Assembly: GCA_963753195.1 (NCBI GenBank)
Contig: CAVWBH010000007.1
Location: 248,001-312,000, forward strand
Direction of reading: 5' to 3'
From: Palsa-504 sp963753195
GTDB lineage: Bacteria > Actinomycetota > Actinomycetes > Streptosporangiales > Streptosporangiaceae
DNA: 64,000 bases
Positions 49,751 through 57,917 of this stretch are shown one piece after another; position 1 is the first letter of the stretch, and each line of letters begins with the position of its first letter. The translations under genes and the position numbers were made by a program. Below the pieces are notes generated by a model. The model was not told the DNA's origin. It searched no databases and worked only from the letters and a program-made list of their open reading frames with translations.

Positions 49751-51850
49751 TCACCCGGCGGCGGGCATGACCGGGACCACGAGCTGGCTGGGGAAGGCCG
49801 GCCCGGTGTGGACCTGGTTGCGCGCTCCGTCGTGGTAGCTGTGGTCATAAGCGCGCTGGAAGCCTTCCCCTCGGCCCAGGGGGTCGCCGTTCCGCTCAAT
49901 GGGGTGAACGTCGAGCCGGAGCTGGCCGCCGGCCGGGATCCGGGCCGCGACCCCCATGATCTCGACCTCGATCTCGACGATCTCGCCTCCAGACAGCGGC
50001 CGGACGTCTTCCTCGCGGTGGGTATGCCAGGGGCGGCGGGCGGTCGAGCGCTCCGGGTCGGTGACGCGGTGCGAGACCTTGAGCGAGCCGCTGGTCATCG
50101 GCTCGCGCGGGTCATTCGCATACATCAGTTCGGTCCCGTCCGGCTGGATCACCCGCAGCGCCACGAAGACGTCCATGTCGCGGCTGGAGGAGGACACCCA
50201 CAGCGTGGCCCTCGGGTTGCCGATGACGTCGAGATCAGCCTCGGCGGGGGCGGTGCGGAACGAGGCACCGGCGAATTCCCGCCCGTCGCGCTGCCCGGGA
50301 TCGGCGGAGTATTCCGCGACGCCGTCCGCCTGGGGCGCGGTGTCGCCGAGCGATCCGGTGCGGGCGTCCAGGTAGTACGTGCGGCGGGTCACGGCGGGCG
50401 GGGGCCAGGACGGCGAGTCGAGCCAGACGAACCCGTCACCGCCCGTGCGCACCGCGATGCGCACCGGGGCGCCCGGGTCCTCGGTGCTGCCCTTGAGGTG
50501 GCGGTCGAAGAAGGCGAACTGCTGCGCCAGGCATTCGGAGTACATGAACGGGAAGTAGTCAGCAGCCGACACCACCAGCCGCGTGTCCGGGGAGCCGATG
50601 CCCTCGAACGCTTCGAAGCCGCCCCGGGCATGCAGGTAGAGGCCCTGGCTGACGGCCACCAGAGCGGGGACCGTGATCCGCTGGTAATCCGCGCCGCCGA
50701 TCCGCCCGGCCGGGCCGTAGGCGGCCGGGTCGTCGAACGGGTGCTGCTCGAGGAACTCGTAGAAATTGCTGTGCGCGCTGGCAGGCGACGAGCTGGTCAC
50801 CATCGTCCACCAGTTCCGCCGGTAGCCCTCGGCCAGGATCCCGCCCGGGTAGGCGAGCTCGCGGTACGCGTCGCCGTCGGCGGCCCACGGCATCATCGCC
50901 TTCAGGGCGGGCGGGGCGAGGTTGGCCACGTTCCACTGGTTCGTTCCGGTGTAGGAAGAGCCGTACAGCCCGACGTGGCCGTCACTCCAGTCCTGGCGGG
51001 CGGCCCACTCGATCGCGTCGTAGTAGTCCAGGGCTTCCTGCGGGGAAAACGGCTCGAGCGTGCCCGGCGTCCGGCCGACCCCGCGGCCGTCGGCCCGGAC
51101 GCAGACGTATCCGCGCGGCACCCAGTCGCAGGAGTTCGCTGACACCGCGTTCTCGGCGTACCGCACCAGCCCGGCCAGTTCGTCGCGGGGCTGCTCGAAC
51201 CATTGATCCTCGCGGGTCTCGCTGGCCAGGCGGTCGTCCTCGGTGATGATCGAGCCCATGCCGAACGCCCGGCCGTAGACGCTCAGCCGCAGCAGTACCG
51301 GGTACCGGCCCGGCGTGCGCGGCCGGAACACGTCGGCCAGGAGGTAGGAGCCATCCCGCGTCGGGATCCGCACGTCGGCCAGCTTCTCGATCCCGGCGAT
51401 GGCCCGCCGGAGCTCGTTGCGCGCCTCGGCGGGCGAGATCAGCGGGAGTCCCGCGCCGGCCAGCAGGCGGGCGGCCGCGTCGCCGGCGCCGAAGTCGGCT
51501 TCCGGCTTGCCGAAGTCGACCGTCTCCGGTCCGGACTCGCGCAGTTGGGCGACGGTCAGCCGCCCGGCCCGGAGGGCCGCGGCCATGGTCTGCAGGAACC
51601 GGGCGCGGTTGGTCACCTCCGGATCGGTCAGCGCGGCGGCGGCCGGGACGAAGTCCCGCGAGCTGATCTCGGCCGCGGCGCGGGCCGAGCCCAGCGCGAG
51701 GTCACCGACGGAGAACTCGACGGTCTCGCCGTCGCGGAAGGTGAACCTCCCGCCGGGGCCGGTCTCACCCTGGACCGTCGGGGTCCGGAACTCAAGCCCC
51801 GCCACCGGGGCATCGATCAGCTGTCCGGTCAACACGGGAGCGCTGCTCAC
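49751..51850 (-). CDS. CocE/NonD-type hydrolase with an N-terminal lipoprotein-repeat-like domain
   Basis: The protein is 699 aa. Residues ~1-150 read TGQLIDAPVAGLEFRTPTVQ, GETGPGGRFTFRDGETVEFS and VGDLALGSARAAAEI, a β-domain usually found in exported proteins of proteobacteria. The X-Pro/CocE hydrolase (~150-500) has VRIPTRDGSYLLADVFRP, YVCVRADGRGVGRTPGTLEP, the nucleophile GLYGSSYTGTNQW (~Ser-297) and His-containing FFDRHLKGSTEDPGAPVRI. The C-terminal jelly-roll (~500-699) closes with RAYDHSYHDGARNQ. No signal peptide is visible, so the fusion appears cytoplasmic. Substrate is unknown. Confidence 0.85.
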   Translation of the reverse strand: MSSAPVLTGQLIDAPVAGLEFRTPTVQGETGPGGRFTFRDGETVEFSVGDLALGSARAAAEISSRDFVPAAAALTDPEVTNRARFLQTMAAALRAGRLTVAQLRESGPETVDFGKPEADFGAGDAAARLLAGAGLPLISPAEARNELRRAIAGIEKLADVRIPTRDGSYLLADVFRPRTPGRYPVLLRLSVYGRAFGMGSIITEDDRLASETREDQWFEQPRDELAGLVRYAENAVSANSCDWVPRGYVCVRADGRGVGRTPGTLEPFSPQEALDYYDAIEWAARQDWSDGHVGLYGSSYTGTNQWNVANLAPPALKAMMPWAADGDAYRELAYPGGILAEGYRRNWWTMVTSSSPASAHSNFYEFLEQHPFDDPAAYGPAGRIGGADYQRITVPALVAVSQGLYLHARGGFEAFEGIGSPDTRLVVSAADYFPFMYSECLAQQFAFFDRHLKGSTEDPGAPVRIAVRTGGDGFVWLDSPSWPPPAVTRRTYYLDARTGSLGDTAPQADGVAEYSADPGQRDGREFAGASFRTAPAEADLDVIGNPRATLWVSSSSRDMDVFVALRVIQPDGTELMYANDPREPMTSGSLKVSHRVTDPERSTARRPWHTHREEDVRPLSGGEIVEIEVEIMGVAARIPAGGQLRLDVHPIERNGDPLGRGEGFQRAYDHSYHDGARNQVHTGPAFPSQLVVPVMPAAG

Positions 51851-51920
51851 GCGGATCGACCTCCCTTATCGGCGGTCCCCCGAGATCAACCCCCCGTCTG
51901 CATTGTTACCACGGGCAGCC

Positions 51921-52997
51921 TCACGGGTCCACGTCGATGTGCCCGGGCTCACCGGGCACGACCTGGCCGATCACCGCGGCGGGCAGGGCCCGGGAGCGCA
52001 GGTCGTCGAGCAGGGCGGCCGCGGCCGGAGCCGGGGCGGCCAGCAGCAGGCCGCCCGAGGTCTGCGCGTCGTACAGCAGCACGGCCAGCTCGGCCGGGAC
52101 GGCGCGGTCCAGGCGGGTGGCCTGGCCCACGCGCGTGGTGTTGGCCCGGGTCCCGCCGGAGACGAACCCGGCCGCGGCCAGGTCAGCCGCGCCGGGCAGC
52201 AGCGGGACCGCGCCGGCCTGTATCCGGGCCGCCGCGCCGCTGGCGGCCAGCATCCGGTGCAGGTGGCCCAGCAGGCCGAACCCGGTCACGTCGGTGCCGG
52301 CCCGGACCCCCGCGGCCAGAGCCGCCTCGCTCGCGCCCGCGTTGAGCACGGTCATCTCCTCGACGGCGGCCCGCACGACGTCCGGCGGCGGCGTGCCGTA
52401 CTTGACCGCGGTGGCGACCACGCCGGTGCCGATCGCCTTGGTCAGGATCAGCTGGTCGCCGGGCGCGGCGCGGTCGATCCTCAGCAGCCGGGCCGGGTCG
52501 GCCAGGCCCACCACGGCCAGGCCGTACTTCGGCACCGGGTCGTCGATGGTGTGGCCGCCCGCCACGAAGCAGCCCGCTTGCCCGGCCACCTGCGCCCCGC
52601 CGCGCAGGACCTGGCCGAGGATGGCGACGTCGAGCCCGTCGCCCGGCCAGGCGGCCAGGTTGACTGCGAACAGCGGCCGGCCGCCCATCGCGTACACGTC
52701 GGACAAGGCGTTCGCGGCCGCGATCCGGCCCCAGTCGTACGGGTCGTCGACGATCGGGGTGAAGAAGTCGGTGGTCAGCACCAGCGCCCGATCGCCGTCC
52801 AGGCGCAGCACCGCCGCGTCGTCACCCTCGGCCGCGCCGATGAGCAGGTCGCCTGCGGCCGGCCCGGGCCCGGGCCCGGTAAAGCCGGCCGGGCCCATCG
52901 AGGCGAACAGCTCCTCGAGCTTGGCCAGCGGCAGCTTGCACGCACATCCCGCGCCGGGAGACAGCGAGGTCAGCCGGGGCGCCTGGTCAGCCATCAT
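51921..52997 (-). CDS. selD: Selenophosphate synthetase (selenide, water dikinase)
   Basis: The protein is 358 aa. The N-terminal catalytic loop GAGCACKLPLAKLEELF has Cys-18, Cys-20 and Lys-21, the position occupied by Cys or Sec in SelD. ATP/Mg sites: GDDAAVLRLDGDRALVLTTD, ANALSDVYAMGGRPL, GGHTIDDPVPKYGLAVVG, TDVTGFGLLGHLHRML. It makes selenophosphate for selenocysteine or selenouridine. No selA, selB or tRNA-Sec is in the window. Confidence 0.93.
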   Translation of the reverse strand: MMADQAPRLTSLSPGAGCACKLPLAKLEELFASMGPAGFTGPGPGPAAGDLLIGAAEGDDAAVLRLDGDRALVLTTDFFTPIVDDPYDWGRIAAANALSDVYAMGGRPLFAVNLAAWPGDGLDVAILGQVLRGGAQVAGQAGCFVAGGHTIDDPVPKYGLAVVGLADPARLLRIDRAAPGDQLILTKAIGTGVVATAVKYGTPPPDVVRAAVEEMTVLNAGASEAALAAGVRAGTDVTGFGLLGHLHRMLAASGAAARIQAGAVPLLPGAADLAAAGFVSGGTRANTTRVGQATRLDRAVPAELAVLLYDAQTSGGLLLAAPAPAAAALLDDLRSRALPAAVIGQVVPGEPGHIDVDP

Positions 52998-53046
52998 CCC
53001 GCCACTCTAGGCCGCGGCCGCGACGGCCGGTGGCCGGCGGCGGGCG

Positions 53047-53256
53047 CTAGTCGGGCGGGCTGGTGGCGCGCGGCGGGCGCCCGGGCCTGCGCATCGCGGC
53101 GGCCCGGTCCGGCAGCCGTCCGGCGTCGGCCAGGGCGCGGCGGAGCAGGAACTCGATCTGGGCGTTGGTGCTGCGCAGTTCGTCGGCCGCCCACCGGGCC
53201 AGGGCGTCGTGGACGGCCGGGTCCAGCCGCAGCAGGATGCTCTTGCGTTCACTCAC
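53047..53256 (-). CDS. Ribbon-helix-helix DNA-binding protein
   Basis: The protein is 69 aa. KSILLRLDPAVHDALARWAA, DELRSTNAQIEFLLRRALAD gives one ribbon and two helices of the Arc/MetJ class; it ends in a basic Pro/Arg tail. Annotators often call this type HicB-family antitoxin, but no HicA toxin is present. It starts 19 bp after the SPFH gene stop, so they form an operon. The divergent palindromic operator at 54220 is a candidate binding site. Confidence 0.85.
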   Translation of the reverse strand: MSERKSILLRLDPAVHDALARWAADELRSTNAQIEFLLRRALADAGRLPDRAAAMRRPGRPPRATSPPD

Positions 53257-53274
53257 CGGGTGACCGTGCCCCCG

Positions 53275-54195
53275 TCACTGGTACAACGAGCCGGTATTGA
53301 CGACCTGCTGGGTGGCCTGCTCGGAGCACAGCACCACGAGCAGGTTGGAGACCATGGCCGCCTTGCGCTCCTCGTCCAGCTCGACCACGTTGTCCTCCTG
53401 CAGCCGCTGCAGGGCCAGCTGCACCATGCCGACAGCGCCCTCGACGATCCGGAACCGGGCGCCGACCACGGCACTGGCCTGCTGCTGGCGCAGCATGGCC
53501 TGGGCGATCTCCGCGGCGTAAGACAGCCGGGTCAGCCGGGACTCCAGCACGATCACCCCGGCCGGGGTGACCCGGGCGGCGATTTCCTCCGACAGCTGCC
53601 GGGTGATCTCCTCAGCGTTGCCGCGCAGCGACAGCTTGGTGTCCTGCTCGCTGGTGTACGGGTAGCTGGACGCGATGTGCCGGACGGCGGTCTCGGTCTG
53701 GATGGCGACGAACGTGGTGAAGTCGTCGACCGAGTACAGGGCCCGGGCGGTGTCGCGGACCTGCCAGACCACCACGGCGGCGATCTCGATCGGGTTGCCG
53801 TCGGCGTCGTTGACCTTGGCTAGTGTGGTCTCGTGGTTGCGGATCCGCACCGAGACCGTCCGCCTGCGGCTGAACGGGTTGACCCAGCACAGGCCGGGCG
53901 CCCGGACGGTGCCGCGGTAGCGGCCGAACAGCTGGACCACCCGGGCCTCGCCCGCGACGACCGGGGTCAGGCCGCCGAAGGCCGCGACAGCGGCCAGGAT
54001 GAGCAGGATGCCGAGCACGACCAGCGCGGCGTGGGTCGCGCCGCCCGGATGCCTCGTGAACAGGCCGATGGCGACCAGCACAGCTACGATGCCGCCCACC
54101 AGGACCGGCACGCCGGGGGCGAACCATCCGCCGGTCTCGGTGAACTGCTGTGGCGCCGGTCCGGAATCCGGGCTGGGGGGATCCTGCGCGCTCAT
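53275..54195 (-). CDS. SPFH/Band-7 domain membrane protein
   Basis: The protein is 306 aa. Two N-terminal hydrophobic segments (PVLVGGIVAVLVAIGLF and ALVVLGILLILAAVAAFGG) precede an SPFH domain: VVQLFGRYRGTVRAPGLCWV, RIRNHETTLAKVNDADGNPI, EIAAVVVWQVRDTARALYSV. A helical, coiled-coil-like C-terminus includes EEIAARVTPAGVIVLESRLT and EIAQAMLRQQQASAVVGARF. SPFH proteins scaffold membrane microdomains and bind proteases. It diverges from an ABC exporter. GAGGAGG precedes the ATG. Confidence 0.9.
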   Translation of the reverse strand: MSAQDPPSPDSGPAPQQFTETGGWFAPGVPVLVGGIVAVLVAIGLFTRHPGGATHAALVVLGILLILAAVAAFGGLTPVVAGEARVVQLFGRYRGTVRAPGLCWVNPFSRRRTVSVRIRNHETTLAKVNDADGNPIEIAAVVVWQVRDTARALYSVDDFTTFVAIQTETAVRHIASSYPYTSEQDTKLSLRGNAEEITRQLSEEIAARVTPAGVIVLESRLTRLSYAAEIAQAMLRQQQASAVVGARFRIVEGAVGMVQLALQRLQEDNVVELDEERKAAMVSNLLVVLCSEQATQQVVNTGSLYQ

Positions 54196-54219
54196 CGCGG
54201 GCCTCCTCGGTTGACGTTC

Positions 54220-54251
54220 TTGATACTATCAATCTAGCATACTGATATCAG
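54220..54251. promoter_or_regulatory. AT-rich palindromic operator between SPFH and ABC genes
   Basis: Two perfect palindromes, TTGATACTATCAA (54220-54232) and CTGATATCAG (54242-54251), lie one after another about 21 bp apart centre to centre (two helical turns). They are markedly AT-rich in DNA of ~70% GC, and sit 24 bp upstream of the SPFH start. A dimeric repressor binding both is likely; the adjacent ribbon-helix-helix protein is the obvious candidate (inference). Confidence 0.6.
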
Positions 54252-54283
54252 ATTATTGAGCAATGGCCCGCCGGGGTGGCGGG

Positions 54284-54368
54284 AGGCGAGCGGTCCGGCC
54301 GGACGAGGCGCGGATCGCGGACCGGAAGGCGAGCGGTCCGGCCATCGGGCGGATCGCGGACGGGAAGG
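54284..54368 (+). repeat. Two 40-bp direct repeats before the ABC ATPase
   Basis: Unit 1 (54284-54326) and unit 2 (54327-54365) both run AGGCGAGCGGTCCGGCC...CGGATCGCGGAC(C)GG, and a third partial unit begins at 54366. The end of unit 2, GGGAAGG, serves as the ribosome site of the ATPase. If the upstream GTG/ATG frame were used, the repeats would be translated. Confidence 0.65.
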
Positions 54369-54373
54369 CGCAG

Positions 54374-55132
54374 ATGGGCAAGTCAGGCATCAGCGTGCAG
54401 GCGCTGCGAAAGAGCTTCGGGGCCAAGGAGGCGGTGGCCGGGGTCGAGCTGGAGATCGCCGCGGGTTCGCTGGCCGGGCTGGTCGGGCCGAACGGGGCGG
54501 GGAAGACCACCTCGCTGTCGATGATGACCGGCCTGCTGCGGCCGGACAGCGGCCGGGTCCTGATCGACGGGCTGGACGTGTGGGCCGACCCGCCCGCGGC
54601 CAAGGCGATCATCGGGGTGGTGCCGGCCGAGGCCCGGCTGTTCGAGCGGCTCAGCGGCGAAGAGCTACTGGAATACGCCGGGCGGCTGCGCGGCCTGCCG
54701 GCCGGCCAGGCCCGCGAGCGGGCGGCGCAGCTGCTGGCCGTGCTGGACCTGAGTGCGGACGCGCGGCGGCTGGTCGCCGACTACTCGACCGGCATGCGCA
54801 AGAAGGCCATGCTCGGCTGCGCCCTGATTCACAACCCCTCGGTGCTGTTCCTGGACGAGCCGCTCGAGGGGGTCGATCCGGTCTCCGCCGACGTGATCCG
54901 CCGGCTACTGACCAGATTCGCCGGCTCCGGGTCGACCGTGCTGTTCTCCAGCCACGTCATGGAACTGGTCGAGCAGGTCTGCGATCACGTCTCGATCATC
55001 GACAAGGGCCGGATCGTGGCCACCGGCACGATCGACGAGGTCCGCGGCGGCCGGAGCCTGCAGCGGGCGTTCATCGACCTGGTCGGGGCCAAGGCCAGCG
55101 GCGAGGAGGGCCTGACATGGCTCGGCTCCTAG
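54374..55132 (+). CDS. ABC transporter ATP-binding protein
   Basis: The protein is 252 aa. Walker A is GLVGPNGAGKTTSLSMMTGL (~40), Q-loop region GVVPAEARLFERL, signature LVADYSTGMRKKAMLGCALI (~140), Walker B SVLFLDEPLEGVDP, and H-loop VLFSSHVMELVEQV. The degenerate signature YSTGM is typical of exporter subfamilies related to lantibiotic or ABC-2 systems. The ATG at 54374 follows GGGAAGG; a longer in-frame start at 54263 would add only repeat-derived residues. The next gene overlaps by 16 bp. Confidence 0.9.
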   Translation: MGKSGISVQALRKSFGAKEAVAGVELEIAAGSLAGLVGPNGAGKTTSLSMMTGLLRPDSGRVLIDGLDVWADPPAAKAIIGVVPAEARLFERLSGEELLEYAGRLRGLPAGQARERAAQLLAVLDLSADARRLVADYSTGMRKKAMLGCALIHNPSVLFLDEPLEGVDPVSADVIRRLLTRFAGSGSTVLFSSHVMELVEQVCDHVSIIDKGRIVATGTIDEVRGGRSLQRAFIDLVGAKASGEEGLTWLGS

Positions 55133-56702
55133 TCCAGCTGAAGCTGCGCCTGCTGCGCAACGCGCTGCGCGCGTCGACCGGGGCCAAGGCGGCCTTCATC
55201 ACCAGCACGATCCTGGCCGCGCTGGTGGCCGCCGGGGTGTTCATCGCGCTGGCCAGGCTGCGCGGCAACCCCGACGCGGTCGACCTGACCACGGTCATCT
55301 TCACCGTGTTCGCGTTCGGCTGGCTGATCCTGCCGCTGCTCGTGTTCGGCCTGGACGCCACGCTGGACCCGGCCACGCTGGCCCTGTTCCCGCTGCGGAC
55401 CCGCACGCTCGCGGTCGGCCTGCTGGCCGCGTCGGCCACCGGCGCGTGGCCGCTGGCCACCTTCCTCGGCCTGCTCGGGGTCACCGTCGGGCTGGCCCGC
55501 GGGCCGCCGGCCTGCTCATCGCGGTGCTCGCCGTGCTGCTGGAGGTGCTGTTCTGCCTCACGCTGGCGCGGTTCGTCACCACGGCCCTGGCCGGGCTGCT
55601 GCGCTCGCGCCGCGGCAAGGACTTCGCGGCCCTGCTGATCATCCCGATCTTCGGCCTGTACGAGGCGTTCGTGCAGATCGTGCCCACGCTGACCGCCGAG
55701 GGCAAGATCACGGCGGGGAGCTTCGGCGGGGTGGACGGATGGCTGCGCTGGATACCGCCGGGCCTGGCCGCGCACGCGATTCAGGACGCCTCGGACGGGC
55801 ACCTGGGCACCGCGCTGCTGCGGCTGGTGCCGCTGGCCGCCCTCATCGTCGCGCTCGCCGTGGCGTGGATCCGTTCTCTCGGCCGGGCCCTGGTGACGGC
55901 CGACACCACCACGCAGTCAGCGGCGGTGCACAGCACAACGCTGCCGCTGGCCCGGTTCGGCGTGCGCGGCGCGGTGGCGGCCCGGTTCTGGATCTACCAG
56001 CGGCGCGAACCCGTCCTGGTCGTCTACTGGGGCATCGTCGTGGTCATCATGGCGGCCACGTCGGTCAGCACGATCCGGACCCCGGCCTATCACGTCGCGC
56101 TGTACCTCAGCGCGGTGCTGGGACCGGCTTTCGTCGGCATCTTGCGCGCCAACACGATCGGGCTGACCGGACCGGGCTTCGGCCTGGAGGCGATGGCGCT
56201 GAGCGGCCGCCGCGCGTGGCGGGCGTACTTCTCCGGGCAGGACCTCGCGGTCGGTCTCATCGCGGTGCCGCTGCTCACCGCGGTCTCGTTCGGCCTGGCG
56301 GCCGTGGCCGGGCATCCGGTGGACGGGCTCACCGGCATGGCGGTGGACCTGGCCGGGATCGGCGCGGCGCTGGCGCTGGCCAACATCCTCACCGCCGCGC
56401 TGGCCTATCCGGTGGAGAAGCGGGCCGGCAACCCGGCGCCCAGGCCCGCCACCGGGTACATGGGCCACTCGGTGGCGGGAACGTTCGGCGGCCTGATCTC
56501 CGTGGCGCTGCTGGTCCTCCCGGTGATCATCGGCGGGGCGCTCTGGCACTCGGCGCCGGCCGGGGTCCGGCTGCCGGTGATCGCGGTGGGCGCGGCCTGC
56601 TACGGTCTCGCGCTGGCCTGGGTCGGTGTGCAGATCGCCGCCCGGATAGCCGGGCCGAAACTGCCCGAGCTCTACCAGACCGCCCTGCAGAGCAAGTTGT
56701 GA
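55117..56702 (+). CDS. ABC transporter permease (multi-helix), single-base deletion
   Basis: About 528 aa with ~12 hydrophobic helices in two frames. The first frame starts MARLLVQLKLRLLRNALRAS and ends near GLLGVTVGLARG; the second continues GLLIAVLAVLLEVLFCLTLA, then RFWIYQRREPVLVVYWG and IARIAGPKLPELYQTALQSK. The join is at ~55503 in GGGCCGCCGGCC, where one base is missing; total length is 2 mod 3. Apart from that both halves fit one homologue-like protein. It is the membrane partner of the ATPase, whose end it overlaps. Confidence 0.82.
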
Positions 56703-56705
56703 CCG

Positions 56706-57863
56706 TTATCGGCCCGCGGCCTGCTGTTCCTCGGCGAGGTGGCGGATGCCGTCGACCGTCCGCTGCATGTTGGGGCGCATCTCGCTGATCCGCCGCAGCA
56801 CGATCCGCTCCTCCTTGTCCGGCATCCGCTCGATCGCCGTGGACGTGCCGGAGGACCCGGGGCCCATCGTGACGGAGAACCGCAGCCGGGTCCGGCCGGG
56901 ACCCTGCTCCAGGTCGAAGCGCCAGCGGGCGCCGGGCTGGTCGGGGTCGGACGTCCGCCAGCCGAAGGCCCGGTTCTCCTCGCGGACGTCGATCCAGCAC
57001 CGTATCTGGTACTCGCCGACGGCGGGATGGTTGTTGCGGGCCAGGAACGTCGCGCCCGCGCCCCGCTCATCGCTTTCCCACTCGGCGCCGAGGAACTCGG
57101 TGGAGAACGCGGCCGGGACGTTGATGTCGGTGACCAGCGCCCACACCGCCGAGACCGGCGCGGCGATGTCGGTCTCGACGATCGTGCCCGGGCCATCGGC
57201 GAACCGGTTGCCGGGCTGGGGCCCGGTCTGGAAGGTCCGGCCGTAGGAATCGAAGTACGTGATGGAGCGGGCCGCGGGCCGCGGCGCCGGGCGGAAATCG
57301 GTGCCCTTGGTCCACGCCACCGGGAGCATGACGATCGGGGTGCTGCCGGCCGGGATGCCCAGCAGCTCCCGGGCCCGGTCCTCGTCGCTGAAGATCGCGG
57401 TGACCCACGACGTGCCCAGGCCGCGGGCCCGCAGGGCCACGCAGAAGCTCCAGGCCGCCTGGATCACGGAGTCGAACAGGCCCGGCCGGCCGCTGCCGTC
57501 GTGCCGGCCGATGATGGTGACGAAGACCAGGGCCGGCACCTCGGCCAGGTGCGCGGCCAGGTAGGCGGCCGAGGCCATGACCTTCTCCTGCGGGTGCCCG
57601 GTCCCGGCCAGCCGCCCCGCGCTCTGCGCCATCCACGGCCCGGTCTGCTCGTTGTACAGGTCCGCGAGGGCGGCTTTCACCGCCGGATCACGGACGATGA
57701 TCCAGCGGCGGCTGCTCAGGTTGCCGCCGGTAGGGGCCTGCTCGGCGATATCGATGCAGTCCAGCAGGAGCTGGTTGTCCACGTCGCGGTCCAGGTCCAG
57801 GCGACGCCGGACCGCCCGCGTGGTGGTCAGGGCCGCGTCCACCTGAGCGGGGTCGATCGGCAT
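56706..57863 (-). CDS. Nitroreductase fused to SRPBCC (polyketide cyclase-like) domain
   Basis: The protein is 385 aa. Residues ~10-215 are a nitroreductase: TTRAVRRRLDLDRDVDNQLL, DIAEQAPTGGNLSSRRWIIV, AAWSFCVALRARGLGTSWVT, PIVMLPVAWTKG. Residues ~225-370 are a START/SRPBCC domain: GTIVETDIAAPVSAVWALVT, FSTEFLGAEWESDERGAGAT, RWRFDLEQGPGRTRLRFSVT. Nitroreductases are FMN-dependent; SRPBCC domains bind hydrophobic ligands. The fusion suggests a redox enzyme with its own ligand-binding module. Convergent with the ABC permease, 3 bp apart. Confidence 0.85.
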   Translation of the reverse strand: MPIDPAQVDAALTTTRAVRRRLDLDRDVDNQLLLDCIDIAEQAPTGGNLSSRRWIIVRDPAVKAALADLYNEQTGPWMAQSAGRLAGTGHPQEKVMASAAYLAAHLAEVPALVFVTIIGRHDGSGRPGLFDSVIQAAWSFCVALRARGLGTSWVTAIFSDEDRARELLGIPAGSTPIVMLPVAWTKGTDFRPAPRPAARSITYFDSYGRTFQTGPQPGNRFADGPGTIVETDIAAPVSAVWALVTDINVPAAFSTEFLGAEWESDERGAGATFLARNNHPAVGEYQIRCWIDVREENRAFGWRTSDPDQPGARWRFDLEQGPGRTRLRFSVTMGPGSSGTSTAIERMPDKEERIVLRRISEMRPNMQRTVDGIRHLAEEQQAAGR

Positions 57864-57917
57864 GGCAGCAGGATAAGCCCGGCGCGGGGCTGTTCGTCCC
57901 CCGGCCGGGATGGCTTG

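Noticed and set aside
53047..53256. HicAB toxin-antitoxin system
   Set aside because: The ribbon-helix-helix protein has no HicA-like or other toxin neighbour; its partner is an SPFH protein.
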